Made by a program: the position numbers and the translations under genes
Notes under the pieces: generated by a model
Seen by the model: the letters and a program-made list of their open reading frames with translations, nothing else
Databases searched by the model: none
What the model was told of the DNA's origin: nothing
From: Pyrenochaeta sp. MPI-SDFR-AT-0127
Taxonomy: Eukaryota > Ascomycota > Dothideomycetes > Pleosporales > Cucurbitariaceae
NCBI GenBank assembly: GCA_020747015.1
Contig: JAGTJM010000024.1
Location: 372,001-436,000 of the forward strand
Length of the DNA stretch: 64,000 bases
Direction: 5' to 3'
Part shown: piece by piece, positions 45,987-57,043 of the stretch
How the letters are laid out: each line of letters begins with the position of its first letter
How positions within the stretch are numbered: the stretch's first letter is position 1

Positions 45987-47362
45987 CTATCGCTGATCTC
46001 CAACACTTTGATCATCGTTTCTTAACAAGCTACTCTCCTCATCCACAACCTCTGTCTTTCTCTGTTCCACAATAACCGAAGTTTTCTGCAGACTAACCCA
46101 TACCGCGGCGCCGATGATTAGCACTGCCCCAACGAGGCTCTCAAAAGGAGGTGTAGTGCCCCATATCAGCCTCTCAACAATAAGCGCAAACACCAACTGC
46201 AGGTACGTGAGATTTGTCGCTCGGCCACCTTTCTCTCTTTGCAGGCCCTCTGTCAAGAGAAATTGCAACAAGAAGCCCGTAAGTCCGATGACTGCAATCA
46301 AGCACCATTGACTAGAGTTCTGTGGCATGACAAAGTGCAGACTGGGATGGACGAGGATGATTACTGTTGAGCCAATCGTTGCGATGGATGCGAAGTAATT
46401 CACACTCACAAGAGAATGCGAACGCTTCCCAATCACACGAATGGTGGCATACGCCGTGGATGCTCCGAAGGTACCTAGGATAGCGAGAAGTATTGCAAGG
46501 GTACGCTGTTGAGGAGAGACGGGTAGTACCGGTGCTTGTTTCATCGAGACATCTAAGATGAGAGAGGTCAAGACACGCGGCTCGGGTCCACTGTGGAGGG
46601 GTTCCACCGGGTGATCAGAAAAAAGCCATGGGGGTCTTGCGACAAAAAGAACTCCGGTGAAAGCGATGAACCCGGCCAGAGCTTCTTTGACCGTAAAGGG
46701 CTCCCTCAACCAAACGAAGCACACGAAGGCCGTCATAGTTGGGATGATAAACGTGATTACTGTCGCATCCGCGAAATCAAGCCACGACAGTGAATCTACC
46801 TCAGTCAACTTTTTTTGTCTTGCAATCAATCTTTAGATCGGTGATTTTGTCACTCACAATATAACCCAAATATCCCGATGAACCCAGCCGTTCCTCTCAG
46901 TACGAGCAGGTTTCTGATACCTTTCTGGCCTAACGGGAAGTCTGGGACTTTGTTATACCACATGTACAGGGACCCCAGTATAGTCGTGCAGAGCATGCGA
47001 ATAAAGATTATTTGCAAGGCATGAAACTTTATGGTGGGATCATTGGCCAGGAGTTTGGCTGCTGTGTTCATCTACCATTTACATCAGCATTGGTCTTTTC
47101 TTGGCGAATCTCATACGAGCGTGGTGGTGTTGAGTAAGTGACGTACAACAGAACCGCACGTTTGCGCCAGGAAAACTAGAAAGAGCCCAAAATTCCTATC
47201 ATAGAAGCTCCTCAAGCTTTGTCGAACCCTGCTACCTCGTGATATTTGGGCGTCATCTTCAACATCTCGGTCATTGTCGGTCGTCGGCGGTACCTGCGGC
47301 AACGGCCCGTTTTCTTGAATTTGTGTCGCCGATGGCGCGGCGTCTGTAGCTCCATAAGACAT
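45987..47362 (-). CDS. EamA/DUF6 family transporter (SLC35G-like)
   Basis: Multi-pass membrane protein of the drug/metabolite transporter superfamily. Exons 47362-47147, 47071-46858 and 46795-45987, giving 412 residues. A polar head of about 55 residues precedes TM1 (FGLFLVFLAQTCGSV). About ten hydrophobic segments follow in two EamA repeats: RGTAGFIGIFGLYY then DATVITFIIPTMTAFV, and later AILLAILGTFGASTAYATI then IVERLIWGTTPPFESLVGAVLIIGA. Splices are backed by continuity SV-MNTAAKLL and LYY-SLSWLDFADA. The C-terminal tail is acidic (EVVDEESSLL). Fungal members sit in internal or plasma membranes and their substrates are mostly unknown. Confidence 0.88.
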
Positions 47363-48860
47363 GACTACTCAAACAAGCCCCGCGAAAGTACACGAAATAT
47401 CGTAACGGTTATTGCACAGTGGAAAGTTTGAGAGAGGCAGGAAAGTTCAAAATTGTCATGGGACCCACACATTGCATCGCGCTAAGAATCACTAGCCGCC
47501 TTTAGCTACGCTGACATGCGCTAATCAAGAGTTTACCATGAGTTCGCTTGGATACTATATAGTTGTCTGTGGGATTGAATTCAAAGCGGGAAGCCTGAAG
47601 AGATGTCAGGCTTGTATTCGGCCAGTCATGGCTGCGATATGCCAGAAATTCCGAATGGCACCCCTTGTTTAATCTTAATTATCCTGATCCGTCCCAATTG
47701 CTGAGCCTGCACTTCTCAATGAAGGGGTCTTGGGTTCAACAAACACACTGCTGAAATCAAGCAGACTGCTTCTATATTAGACAGATCAGAACAAGAACGC
47801 CCACTATAAGTACGGAGAGTCGATAGGACCGAGCGCAGTAAAAGAAAGGGTGAAGGCTGATTTGTCCAGGCCTATTATATTTGCATCAAAATGCGAAAAC
47901 AGTCGTATCAGTTTAAGGAGCTCATCGGCTGGTGAATGAAGTGTCAATAGTATATGATCAATCGCAGAAGATCTTATGAGCTGTCCTCCTTTCACCTGTA
48001 ATCTCGTGTGAGCCTCCAAAAAAAGATGCTACGGAGTTCTCTTGACCTCCCTTTTTTGAAGTAGTTTGTATCTTGAGTCTACTGTTTTTATGGGTCAGGT
48101 ACGCATTGTGCAATCCTGAGGTATGTTCAACAAAGGCAAATAAGATCTGGTCGTGCGTGCGGAGCAAGGCTTTACCGCGCAACACTGCCTTGGACAAATG
48201 AGGCTGCCGGTCGACATCAACGCCATCAAAGTGTTCAGGTTAGAAAATTCACTTAAACTTTCAAGATTTCTGCTACATGGGTATGTATTGTTGGTTGCGA
48301 TGATCTTGAACAGAAAGGCATGTCGAGAAATAAATCGCGGAGATATTCCGATGCCCCTCTTGTATTCCGCGATAACGCGTGCTAGCGTCGGGCGGACTCT
48401 ACCACAGTATCAATGGCACCGATCACCTTGCCTACTTCAGCAAGATTGCTTCCTTGATTCAGATGCAAATCGAACTGTTCTGCCCAATCCTGTGGTGCGG
48501 CTTCAAAAGAGAACCACAAGGCTAGATAGGCGACCAAGACGGTGGTGATTGCCTGCTAGCGTTTCGTAATCCCTATCTTTATATTGGCTGCCATGGCGAT
48601 TACATCATGAAGTTTTCAGCCGATGGCTGTGTAGGTGTAAGCTAATTCGAGAGGGCGGAATGGCTGCGTTGATACGGAGTGTCAAATAGACACACGTCCA
48701 ATAGTGGGCTACCACGACTTCTATTTACACGAGCACACTGAGTTGAGCTGAACAGCCCCCGGGGAAGTATTTACAACTTCAGCTATAACTTCAACCTCAG
48801 CTCCAAGGTCGACTTTCTCTTGCTCATACACGTCTTTTATTTATATTGTAAAGCCTCGCA
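47363..48860. other. Intergenic, 1.5 kb
   Basis: Divergent promoter space for the EamA gene (left) and the aldoxime dehydratase gene (right). Short open frames, including 131 codons at 48153-48548, lack motifs. No gene is supported. Confidence 0.35.
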
Positions 48861-49952
48861 ATGCTTGAATCTGCTATCCCAGAGCATCTTCGAAAGGAGC
48901 GAAAATGTCCGGTGAGCACACCTCCGAATTACCAACCACCGTTTCCGGGATATTGTGCTCGTTTTCCAACACACATGACGGACCTTGTCATTGTCATCAT
49001 TGGAGCACAGTATCCTTCCCCTTCCGTTAGCGATGGCGCTGGAATTTCTGCCATTACAAGCTTCATTGCCACTACCTCCAAAAACCTTCGTCCATCATTC
49101 CAAGAAGTCATTTCTGTGACTGACAAACGAGGCGCGTACAACATCGCCGTAATTGCATACTGGCCGAGCTCTGAAGCACATAGAAGTTGGGAAATTGAAT
49201 CTGGATTCCAAGCCTGGTGGCAGAGCTCAGAGAGGGAGAGTGAAGGGCATGGCTGGTTTCAAGAAGTTCTTCGCCCGACGGTAGATCGCTTTGAGACGGT
49301 CTTTTCAAACAGTGAGACCCCAGAAGGCGCGGCGAATATGCAGGAGAAGATTTCAGGGGAGATGCAAGAGCATGCATACTGGGGAAGTGTGCGGGATCGC
49401 CTTGCTGTAGCGCAAGATGATAACCTTGAGGGCGAGAAATGGACGCCTGCAAACCGAAATGCGAATGTCTCGGAAGTGGTCAATGGTAGCGAGTCTAAGC
49501 GTGTTCGTGTGTCCGGAAAGCAAAATCTCTGCGTAATCCGCTCAGGACAAGACTGGTCCGATACACTCCCAGAAGAGCGTAAATTATATCTCGAAACCAT
49601 GCATCCAGTGCTTATAGAGGGTATGAACTTCTTGCGCGATAACGGTCATGAGATCGGATGCTACGCCAACAACCTTTGGGATGTCGTTAACCCCGAAAGC
49701 CACAAGGCAGACTTGGAGAAGACATTCGGTTTGGGATTCTTCGATGATCTAAAGTCGCTCGAGTACTGGAGCAAGAGCCATCAGACGCATATCAATATCT
49801 TTGGTGGATTCCTGATGTATGCGAAGAAGCTCAACAATGTTCTCTCATTGCGGCTGTTCCATGAGATATATGTAATGCAGGCGAACCAACAGTTCTTCGA
49901 GTACATCAGCTGCCATAGGGAGACGAGTATGTTGAACTCGTTGGAGGAGTAG
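48861..49952 (+). CDS. Heme-containing aldoxime dehydratase (phenylacetaldoxime dehydratase family)
   Basis: Predicted to dehydrate aldoximes (R-CH=NOH) to nitriles using a heme in which the substrate binds ferrous iron directly. Single exon of 363 residues, the normal family length. Family landmarks are YQPPFPGYCARFP near residue 25, then YNIAVIAYWPSSEAH and YWGSVRDRL, where an Arg helps bind the oxime. NLCVIRSGQDWSD contains the conserved Ser, and EIGCYANNLWDVV follows. The C-terminal SHQTHINIFGGFLMYAK holds the probable heme-ligand His. No nitrilase, nitrile hydratase or oxime-forming P450 lies next to it, so the in vivo substrate is unknown. Plant aldoximes and nitriles (indole- or phenyl-derived) are plausible in a plant-associated fungus. 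The residue roles are from the family and not tested here. Confidence 0.88.
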   Translation: MLESAIPEHLRKERKCPVSTPPNYQPPFPGYCARFPTHMTDLVIVIIGAQYPSPSVSDGAGISAITSFIATTSKNLRPSFQEVISVTDKRGAYNIAVIAYWPSSEAHRSWEIESGFQAWWQSSERESEGHGWFQEVLRPTVDRFETVFSNSETPEGAANMQEKISGEMQEHAYWGSVRDRLAVAQDDNLEGEKWTPANRNANVSEVVNGSESKRVRVSGKQNLCVIRSGQDWSDTLPEERKLYLETMHPVLIEGMNFLRDNGHEIGCYANNLWDVVNPESHKADLEKTFGLGFFDDLKSLEYWSKSHQTHINIFGGFLMYAKKLNNVLSLRLFHEIYVMQANQQFFEYISCHRETSMLNSLEE

Positions 49953-50640
49953 CAACATTTGTATAGCTTGAATTTGAGTGAGAATCGAACAACGGAAGCT
50001 GTATTCTCAGTAGCCGCATATGTTACTCATCCATGTAGTCCTCAATATCTGCGAATAAAGAAGACGCCTGTGACTGCGAAACAGCAATCATCCAAAGGTG
50101 AGGTAGGTAGAAATGCGCTCGCAGAAAGAACTTGGTAATCGTTTATCGTGTGTCAGAGGGTCCATTCAATTCCCAGCAAGACCATGTACCATAAAGAATT
50201 GTCACCACGGGATTCGTCTACTTATAACCGAAACCTCCACCACCATCCCGAAGCACTGACGGCAACACTGGGTCCGGAGACGCTAGCACCACACTGCAAT
50301 CATAGTGGACAGTCTTTGTGTCCAGAAGTCAAGTGGATCGGCAGAACAGCCACAAATTCGTTTGACATCTACCACAATCTAACTGTGAGAACGGTGCCAA
50401 CAATTCCGGTGGTAGATGTCCTCGCAGTCATGACTACGCCATTAATAAATTATGTTGATACAACGCAATATCATACAAGATATAGAGAATGTCTACTATT
50501 CACTAATATAATCTGGATCAACTTAAAATATACGATCTTCTACGCCAAGCCACCTAAGATCAGCCTCAATGCTCGCTTTTTCCGTTTCGCATCGTGAAAT
50601 TTGATTCCCGTTATCCGCAATACAAGGTGACGGTGGGGGA

Positions 50641-50657
50641 CGGTGGGTTACTCTCCG
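50641..50657. promoter_or_regulatory. CGG-N11-CCG element (Gal4-type half-site pair), distal
   Basis: An inverted pair of CGG triplets with an 11-bp spacer, the spacing bound by Gal4-class zinc-cluster dimers. It lies about 590 bp before the dehydratase start. A single match is expected by chance every 4 kb, so on its own it is weak. Confidence 0.2.
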
Positions 50658-51104
50658 AACAAGGAGGGGCACCGGGAAGTCTCCATCCGAGCAAAGCTAC
50701 CAACTTTGTGCGCTTCATGATCACTTTAGGGCATTACTTTGGCTGTAGACATCCGACGCTGCACTGCACTACAGAAACGAAGCAGAATAAATGACCGACA
50801 GTGCAAATGCAAGAGAATCTGCACTGTTTTGAGTGCAATTCTGAGCCTTATCGAACGAATTCGGCTCAGATTCGGTAGGTCTTGGACATTCGGATGCCAA
50901 AACCCGGATACCAAGCTGAAATGCCGGACAGAGTTGGTGTGCGAACCAAGCATACGATATCCAGCTCGATTCGATTAGCAGAAACAGCTCCTAGGCTATA
51001 TTTTCCTATCTGTTAGACTTTTGCAGCAATAACACTATGTGGTCGGATGTTGTGCATGGCATCCCAAGGACTCTGTCTAACGCTAGTGTACTCGGCTGTG
51101 ACCT

Positions 51105-51121
51105 CGGATCATCATGTGCCG
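51105..51121. promoter_or_regulatory. CGG-N11-CCG element proximal to the dehydratase gene
   Basis: CGG at 51105-51107 and CCG at 51119-51121, 122 bp before the start codon at 51243. The same spacing recurs upstream of the SDR gene at 58236-58252. It is a candidate binding site for the neighbouring zinc-cluster regulator (54244-56847); this is inference. Confidence 0.3.
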
Positions 51122-51242
51122 ACCTTCTGCGTACATGCATTTATCTCATCGTCATAATATTTTCACAACCGCAATTTCAATATTCTGTGGTATCTGCTAG
51201 ATATCCTTCTGAATAGACTGCTGAGTCCCAGAACTTCCGATT

Positions 51243-53257
51243 ATGGATCCCTTCCTAGAAGCCAACGGCGATGATCTGCCTCGCGATTATATTGAGTTTC
51301 CGCATCTGAAGCTGGGCGAACACTTGCCAGATGGAACTCTGGCATTGAACAGATATTCGACCTATATAACACGCGGCCACGACTATCCTCCAGCAAAGGT
51401 ATTGTATTGAGGTCTCAGCACTAATGATTAATCTAATAACTGAGCAGGCGATGCTTTATGCTGCAGGGGTGAAAGACGAGCTTACGATGCAGACAAGTCC
51501 ACAAGTAGGAGTGGCTTCGGTTTGGTGGGAAGGCAACCCTTGCAAGTAAGCTGGATCTAGTCTCGTTATGTAGTTCTAAATTAACGAATACTTATAGTAT
51601 GCACCGTAAGATTTTCGCCATTGGACCACGCGCTCAATGCATTGATCCCATTTAGTCCTCGATCTCGGGAAGAAGATCAAATCTTCAATAGAACAGCAAA
51701 ACTTTCTCGCATGGCAGTACAATACGATTGGAGTGTCCGATGGGATCACGATGGGCCATGATGGTAGGTTCCATTCGACCACTCAGACGCGATGCACATT
51801 CTGATCTCACAGGCATGCGCTTTTCCCTTCAATCGAGAGAAATAATCGCAGACAGCATTGAGACGGTCACATGTGCACAGGTTCACGACGCATGCATTGC
51901 TGTTCCAGGTTGCGATAAGAATATGCCCGGGGTACTCATGGGAATCATCAGGCACAATCGGCCATCCATAGTGGTTTATGGTGGAACACAGCGAGGGGGC
52001 TGGAGTAAAACTTTGGGAATACCAATTGACATGAACACGCCTTCTGAAGCTAGAGGAGCATTCGCATCAGGAACCCTCCAAAATTGGGAGCAAAACTCTT
52101 GCTACACTGCGGAACAAATCATGAATGATATCGAACAAAATGCAGCTCCCGGAGCCGGCGCCTGTGGGGGTATGTATACCGCCAATAGCCTTGCAATCAT
52201 TACCGAGGCCCTCGGGTTTTCCCTTCCTGGCTCTTGCAGTACACCCGCTTCATCTCCTGCTAAGATGCGCGAATGCAGTCGCATAGGCGAAGCCATCAAA
52301 ATCTGCTTGGAGAAGGACATTCGTCCAAGGCAACTTCTGACAAAACGAGCATTCGAGAATGCTTTGACGCTGATAATGGCACTTGGGTGCTCAACTAATT
52401 CTGTTCTGCACACGCTTGCCATTGCCCGGACCGCTGACGTAGAACTCAACTTGGAGGATTTCCATCATGCTTCTCAGAAGACCCCAGTACTGGCCGACAT
52501 GGTCCCTAGTGGGAAGTATACCATGGAAGATCTCTACAATATTGGAGGCGTTCCTTCTGTCTTGAAACTGCTGATCGCAGCAAGAATGGTCCATGGAGAT
52601 ATCATGACAGTGACCGGGAAGACGATGGCTGACAATGTTGCTGGATGGCCGTCGCTTGCACAAGACCAACTAGTCATTCGTCCCGTAAACTCGCCCCTGA
52701 AACCACGTGGTAACATTCAAATACTATATGGCAATCTTGCACCAGGAGGGGCAGTCGCTAAGATTAGCGGAAATGCATTTTTTACAGGAGAAGCGAGGGT
52801 CTTCAACAAAGAGGCGGAATTATGTAATGCATTAGATGCAGGGATGATTCCAAAGGATCAAAATATAGTCCTTGTGGTGCGTTATGAAGGCCCAAAAGGT
52901 GGGCCTGGAATGCCGGAGCAGTTGAGAGCTTCAGGTACTCTGATTGGTGGTGGTTACAAAAACGTCGCACTTATCACAGATGGGAGGTATTCTGGCGCTA
53001 GCCATGGTTTCATCATCGGCCATGTGGTCCCTGAAGCGTTCGCAGGTGGTCCTATCGCGGTAGTACGAGATGGAGACACCATATGTATCGATTCGAAATC
53101 TCGAAGGGTGGACGTTACGAATGTTACTACAGATGAGTTGAACGAGAGACTAGTAAACTGGAAACCACGAAGACTCCCTATCAGGAGAGGCACAATCGCA
53201 AAATATGCGCGGCTGGTAAGCAATGCCTCTGAAGGCGCTGTTACAGATTTGTTTTAA
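51243..53257 (+). CDS. Dihydroxy-acid dehydratase (IlvD/EDD family) paralogue without visible mitochondrial presequence
   Basis: Iron-sulphur dehydratase. Exons 51243-51398, 51448-51545, 51598-51605 (8 nt), 51656-51763 and 51813-53257, giving 604 residues. The three cluster cysteines are present: Cys84 in GNPCNMHL, Cys157 in PGCDKNMPG and Cys241 in GAGACGGMYTANS. Other family blocks are TIGVSDGITMG, MRFSLQSREIIADS, ILYGNLAPGGAVAKI and TDGRYSGASHGF. The motifs are closest to fungal Ilv3 rather than sugar-acid dehydratases. The start MDPFLEANGDDLPRDY is acidic, with no Arg-rich targeting sequence, so a cytosolic location is likely. That argues against the housekeeping valine/isoleucine role. 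Its neighbours are a zinc-cluster regulator and an SDR enzyme. It could act on a sugar acid, in a special pathway, or as an inhibitor-insensitive copy. Confidence 0.9.
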
Positions 53258-54243
53258 ATCTGCCTTACCAGTGACAGTCAATGAATTTTAATCGTGGATG
53301 CGCAAGAGCAATATTTGCTTTTCTATCGTAGTTCGAAGCCATCTTTTAGTGGCATTGTCAGGCTTCTATGCAAATCACATTGCCCTGGTTATCCATTGCC
53401 TAAAAGTTGGAAACCTTGCTGCAGTTTTGACATCATGATGGAACCAGTGTACGTAGCACTGATTTTGCCTGGGCTATCACAACTGGTCAAGAAGAAAATT
53501 CACAGATGATAATTGCCTCGGATTTCCTAGCCTGCGAAGTTTGCACCAATATTGGCTATAATCGCCTAGGACTCTTTACTATCATTGGTTCTCAACACTG
53601 ACAGCTTGATGGAAGCGTTGTTCTAATTGCCGCTCGAACTATGATTCTAGAGCGTAGACCATACAGTCTGGAGGAATCCTCAGAAGATATTTAATGAGGA
53701 TCCGATCGGATAAGTTATTAGATTCTTGCGGTGCAATGCTACGGAACAGATCCCATACGGCTCACCTTACAGGAGTAGCTCGAAATCCAAATGAGTGAAA
53801 TGTTACGCTACAAAAAACATATGACAAAACTTATCAAGTATCAACGGCTTATTCGGTACCAGAGACTTCAGGATCCTAATAGCCCAAAACGATTTAACGG
53901 ATGGGGAGGTGAGGCCAAACGCCCCAACAATGCCAAGCTCATTCCTGAGAAGCGAAGTTATAGGACTAGAAGCGTATTGGAAGAGCTAACACGAGCGAAT
54001 ACGCCATTTGCGGGGATATGGCTTGCACAATGACTGCGCCAACAAGTGGTAGGCAAGGCAATAAATTTATAGAGGGTACCATCTCAATCTTTGCATACCG
54101 TCTACCCAGGCGCTTGGAGGTCATTGCGTTCTCGGTTATGATGGGCCGAGTGCCGGAGGCTTTTGGTCCACCGACGCACGTGCGCTCCGGATCCTCATCT
54201 TCACCACCACAACACAGCGTGCTTCCGAAGTGAGACGCCAACC
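53258..54243. other. Intergenic, 986 bp
   Basis: Dehydratase 3' flank and promoter of the regulator. An everted CCG-AT-CGG palindrome occurs at about 53702-53709. No gene is supported. Confidence 0.35.
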
Positions 54244-56847
54244 ATGCCCACACCGAAGAGTCAGGAGAGGCGATCTGGGGCACCGCGCACTCGGGCAGCC
54301 TGTAGTTACTGCCAATTAAAAAAGGTTAGCGTGCGCCCTGGATATCAGCAACAAGATTGATACATGACCGCAGATCAAGTGTGACGGAGCAAGGCCGAGT
54401 TGCTTGTCTTGTCGCACACACAACAGGGAGTGCGTCCAGCGGGTGCCTGTACCACTAGCAAGGTAGAAATACTTACACCTGTTCCCCAGCCTGTTCTCTC
54501 GGCTATTGCATCTAACTACTGTGTCTTGTAATTTGTAGGCCAACGAACCGGCGCATCCAGCAACTGGAAGAGGAGAATCGTCGCCTACGTGAATTGACAA
54601 GGCACATGCAACAAGATGAAGAACAGTCCATCGCTGCCAATGAGCAGGTGTTGCAAGATGTCAATCAAACCACACAACAGATGGTCTACATAGCAAACGA
54701 AGCAGGAACAGGGGGTGGGCACTCACAGACGCTTGATGACCAAGTGATACTGCCAAACAGTGTACAACTGCCGCTGCCAGATCCTTGCCAGCTTAACCTG
54801 CCCCTGTTAATGGCAGGGAATAGCACAGAGACTAGTCGAACATCAGATCAAAGTGCAGAATCGCCGGACACCGGACGACCCAGTTATCATGGCCCAACGA
54901 GTGCCTTCTTCAAAGAAGCGCCTCATTCGGAGCCAGGAGTGCACTCGAGCACGATCACGAGCCACACCACAAGCCAGGCTCCAACCACGAAGTGGAGGAG
55001 AGATCATCTCGTAGCTCAATCATCAAAGCAGCGTAGGTGGCCGCCTGGTATCCTGTCTTAACAACACCACTTTTTTGCTGATTTTTGTTATAGGCCAGGT
55101 TGAAACATTGAATCTGACCACGAAACTTCTCGATTTCGATGGACTTGAACCAAAGCTGGGGATGGAGTTGATTGCTCTCTACTGGAGCAGACAGCTCCAC
55201 ACTGGTATGATCGTGTACCGACCAATTTTCATGCGTGACATGGCTTGTAAAGGACCCTTCTTTTCCAAGCTTCTCCTAAATGCCATGTACTACTCTGTGT
55301 CAAAGCATAGCCCCTGTACATCGATACGTAAGGACCCATTAGACAAGTCTACAGCAGGGTGGTCCTTTCGCGAACGCTTCAGTAGCTTACTTCGCGATAT
55401 GTATGACAGAAGCAGAATCACCACTATTCAAGCCCTCCTCATCATGGCCAGCTCATTGTTCACACGTTGCGACGAAAAAAGTGCTTCATGGCTATATGCA
55501 GGGCTTGCTTTCAACATGATTATAGACCTAGGAATTCACGACGTTTCGTCTATGCCGGAGGATACCGCCGAAGAGGAATTGGAAACACGGCGAAGAGTGT
55601 TCTGGGCTGCATACAGTGAGTAATATATAGAAGAACAGTAATATGTTCTTTATTCAAGTGACTACAACATTTTCTTACCGACACAGTGATCGACAAAACT
55701 CAGTGCTTGTATCAGGGCCGACACCCTTGCCTTCGTCTGGCTGATACAAATATGCCTCTGCAATTCATGGATGACTATGAAGAGTTTGAGCCATTTAGCA
55801 CTGTGTCGTTCCACCCAACCAGGACCCCAAGCGCCTTGCCATCATACAGCATTTCTATTCTAAAGAATCTTTGCAAACTTTGCATGATAATGGAACAAAT
55901 ACAAACGAGACTATATGCCATTGGCAAGACGCATAAATTTCACGGTCAACTCGTCAACGAAGCTATAGCCCTGGAAACTGACTTGACCATCTGGCGGAAC
56001 GGCCTGCCATCTTACCTAGAATTAGCGGACACACATCAGAACTCTGGGTTATTGCCATATCAGTTATCAATGTTGTGAGTCTAGAATCCCCCTTGTCCGT
56101 GTATTTAGAGCACTTAAGATCAAATAGCTAATGCTTGTCTAAATTAGGTCCCTATATTATGTTCTCGTTATTCTTGTTAACCGCCTTCTTCTCTCTGCAC
56201 ATCTGTCACATCAATCGGCCTCCACACAGAATCACACTGTAGATGAAGCACTTGCAACGTGCATGATGGCCGCGAGCAAAATCACAGAGATTCTCCAAAA
56301 ATATGAGAGCTTGTATATTGCAAGCAGTGCTACATTTAGCCTGTCGTATGCGACTTGCGTTAGCGCAAAGTTCCATGTGAACGTACTGGCCAAGCATGGG
56401 AACCGATTTGGGACGCTTTCCTCCTTACGGACCTGTATGAATGCCTTAGACGATCATCAAACCATCTATTCCGCTTCCAGAAGAGCGAGGAACGCAATTC
56501 TATCCCTCATTGCCCGAATGGACATTCAAGTCGGGGAAGGTGAGGATCAATGTGACGGTCGTAGCAGATATCCCAGGGCAGCACTGGACTCGCCACAGAA
56601 CGAAAATTCGTATATCGTCGGAAATGATGCCACCATATACAGCGGTAATGTACTCGCCTCGGAACGCCCGGGGGAAACCATCCAAAATAGCAACTTCCTG
56701 GATGGGGACCCTTCGGTTCAATTCGACGAAGCTATGCTGCAGTTTCGGAACCACCCTGAAATGCTTGAGAGCTGGCACGATACCGTGCATGATTTAAATT
56801 TTGACGATCTCTATCAGAGTACCACTTTGACAGAGCATGCCTTCTAA
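54244..56847 (+). CDS. Zn(II)2Cys6 transcription factor with fungal-specific regulatory domain
   Basis: DNA-binding regulator of the Gal4 class. Exons 54244-54324, 54374-54462, 54539-55032, 55094-55615, 55687-56074 and 56148-56847, giving 757 residues. The zinc cluster is complete: Cys20, 23, 30, 37, 40 and 47 (ACSYCQLKKIKC then CLSCRTHNREC). A short linker and a coiled coil follow (NRRIQQLEEENRRLRELTR), implying dimer binding to paired CGG triplets. The central fungal_trans domain runs from about residue 222 to 560: ALYWSRQLHTGMIVYRPIFM, then WLYAGLAFNMIIDLGIH, then RRRVFWAAYMIDK. The C-terminus is acidic and looks like an activation domain. Its place between the dehydratase and the SDR gene suggests it controls them. 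Confidence 0.92.
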
Positions 56848-57043
56848 ATTCTTGCGATATTGCACAGAACAAAAATGGCTACCGCTGCGAAGTGAAGGCC
56901 GTGTATTGCCACATGCTCTTAAATTAATCAATTTTTACGGTTCAGAACACTGCGATGAATTGGCTAAGACTAAAAGATTTCTCCTCAGGCCGACGAAGAG
57001 CCAACGACATTAAAGGTATAGACCATATGAAGGTAATCATCCT

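Larger units (their letters stand above)
49953..51242. other. Intergenic, 1.3 kb upstream of the IlvD-like dehydratase
   Basis: Promoter region of the dehydratase gene. Two CGG-N11-CCG elements are listed separately, and further CGG triplets occur at 50860-50930. A 149-codon open frame at 50148-50597 has no recognisable motif and is not called. Confidence 0.4.

Noticed and set aside
48153..48548. 131-residue plus-strand open frame
   Set aside because: No motif and no splice partners; lies in the promoter space of the aldoxime dehydratase gene.
50148..50597. 149-residue plus-strand open frame
   Set aside because: Low-information composition in a promoter region; no domain or clear start context.
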